Source: Vreelandella olivaria
GTDB lineage: Bacteria; Pseudomonadota; Gammaproteobacteria; Pseudomonadales; Halomonadaceae
Direction: 5' to 3'
Length of the DNA: 32,071 nt
Assembly: GCF_023507745.1 (NCBI RefSeq)
Contig: NZ_JALPZO010000128.1
Coordinates: 1 to 32,071, forward strand
In this document: piece after piece, positions 31,950 to 32,071 of the stretch
Layout of the letters: the number at the start of each line of letters is the position of its first letter
Position numbering within the stretch: the stretch's first letter is position 1
Made by a program: the position numbers and the translations under genes
Notes under the pieces: model-generated
Told to the model about the DNA's origin: nothing
Seen by the model: the letters and a program-made list of their open reading frames with translations, nothing else
Databases searched by the model: none

Positions 31950-32071
31950 AGGCTGTAGAAAAACCCGATTTCGAGTCGTCTCCACCGCCTCTCGTCCTAA
32001 TTTACTTACTCAGCCAGTCATCTGGCTGAGTCATCTTAATATCGGCATTTAGCCACTTGAGCGCCCAGCTA
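31950..32071 (-). mobile_element. End of another IS, interrupting the IS3 copy
   Basis: The sequence starts at the break with GAGGCTGTAGAAAAAC, a terminal-repeat type common in IS1182- and IS5-like elements, and then contains the 3' end of a transposase frame. The element continues outside the window. Confidence 0.6.
32002..32070 (-). CDS. Transposase C-terminus, partial (22 aa in window)
   Basis: Open from the window edge to TAA at 32002-32004 (SWALKWLNADIKMTQPDDWL before the last residues). Its place 52 bases inside an IS end makes it the transposase tail; the family cannot be fixed from 22 residues. Confidence 0.5.
   Translation of the reverse strand, partial: SWALKWLNADIKMTQPDDWLSK

Overview
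The window reads as a defence island from a proteobacterium, most likely a gammaproteobacterium. The evidence is the UmuC-type and IS3-type relics, the Zorya type I operon and the mid-range base composition; genus cannot be told from the sequence alone. Apart from the left IS fragment and some debris, every gene lies on the minus strand, so transcription runs from right to left. Both edges carry matching right-hand ends of an IS3-family element, facing inward (79-126 and 31902-31949, 2 mismatches over about 49 bp). A second, unrelated IS has cut into the right copy at about 31950.

Right part (24143-31687): a complete Zorya type I operon, zorA-zorB-zorC-zorD. ZorA/ZorB form a MotA/MotB-like inner-membrane motor with a long cytoplasmic coiled-coil tail, ZorC is the accessory factor, and ZorD is an SNF2-type helicase. 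A 5'-truncated coding fragment (31696-31881) sits directly upstream of zorA.

Middle (21530-24142): a graveyard. It holds a full-length but multiply frameshifted umuC-like pseudogene (21848-23144), a left part of an IS3-family element, the first about 40 codons of an Hsp70-like gene, and a 29-codon leader that looks like the decapitated start of another defence helicase gene. That leader ends 35 bp before the next operon.

Left part (453-21529): one tightly packed 14-gene operon in which almost every junction is an ATGA, GTGA or TAATG overlap. In transcription order: TerY-like vWA protein; WXG100-like helical protein; coiled-coil/zinc-ribbon protein with a PD-(D/E)xK nuclease-like C-terminus; two small orphans (114 and 76 aa); an EccC/FtsK-like ATPase with three ATPase-like modules, only one with an intact Walker A; a protein with two CARF-like regions and a C-terminal PD-(D/E)xK nuclease; a second, minimal vWA protein; a PP2C phosphatase; a Ser/Thr-kinase-like protein with a C-terminal zinc ribbon; an UPF1/Dna2-like SF1 helicase; a winged-helix protein with HEPN-like motifs; a McrB-like AAA+ ATPase with a giant N-terminal coiled coil; and a 1118-aa protein combining a DUF2357-like region, a degenerate Hsp70/actin-like core, a cold-shock-like domain and a helical C-terminus. 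The vWA-PP2C-kinase set is the TerY-P triad known from comparative genomics and from defence screens. Its union here with a type VII secretion-like WXG/EccC pair, a cyclic-nucleotide-type effector and a McrB/DUF2357 pair is the most interesting content of the window.

Proposed logic (inference): vWA proteins and kinase/phosphatase set a phosphorylation switch. The helicase, McrB-like ATPase and FtsK-like ATPase act on foreign DNA or assemble the complex. The CARF nuclease and the WXG-linked nuclease are candidate effectors.
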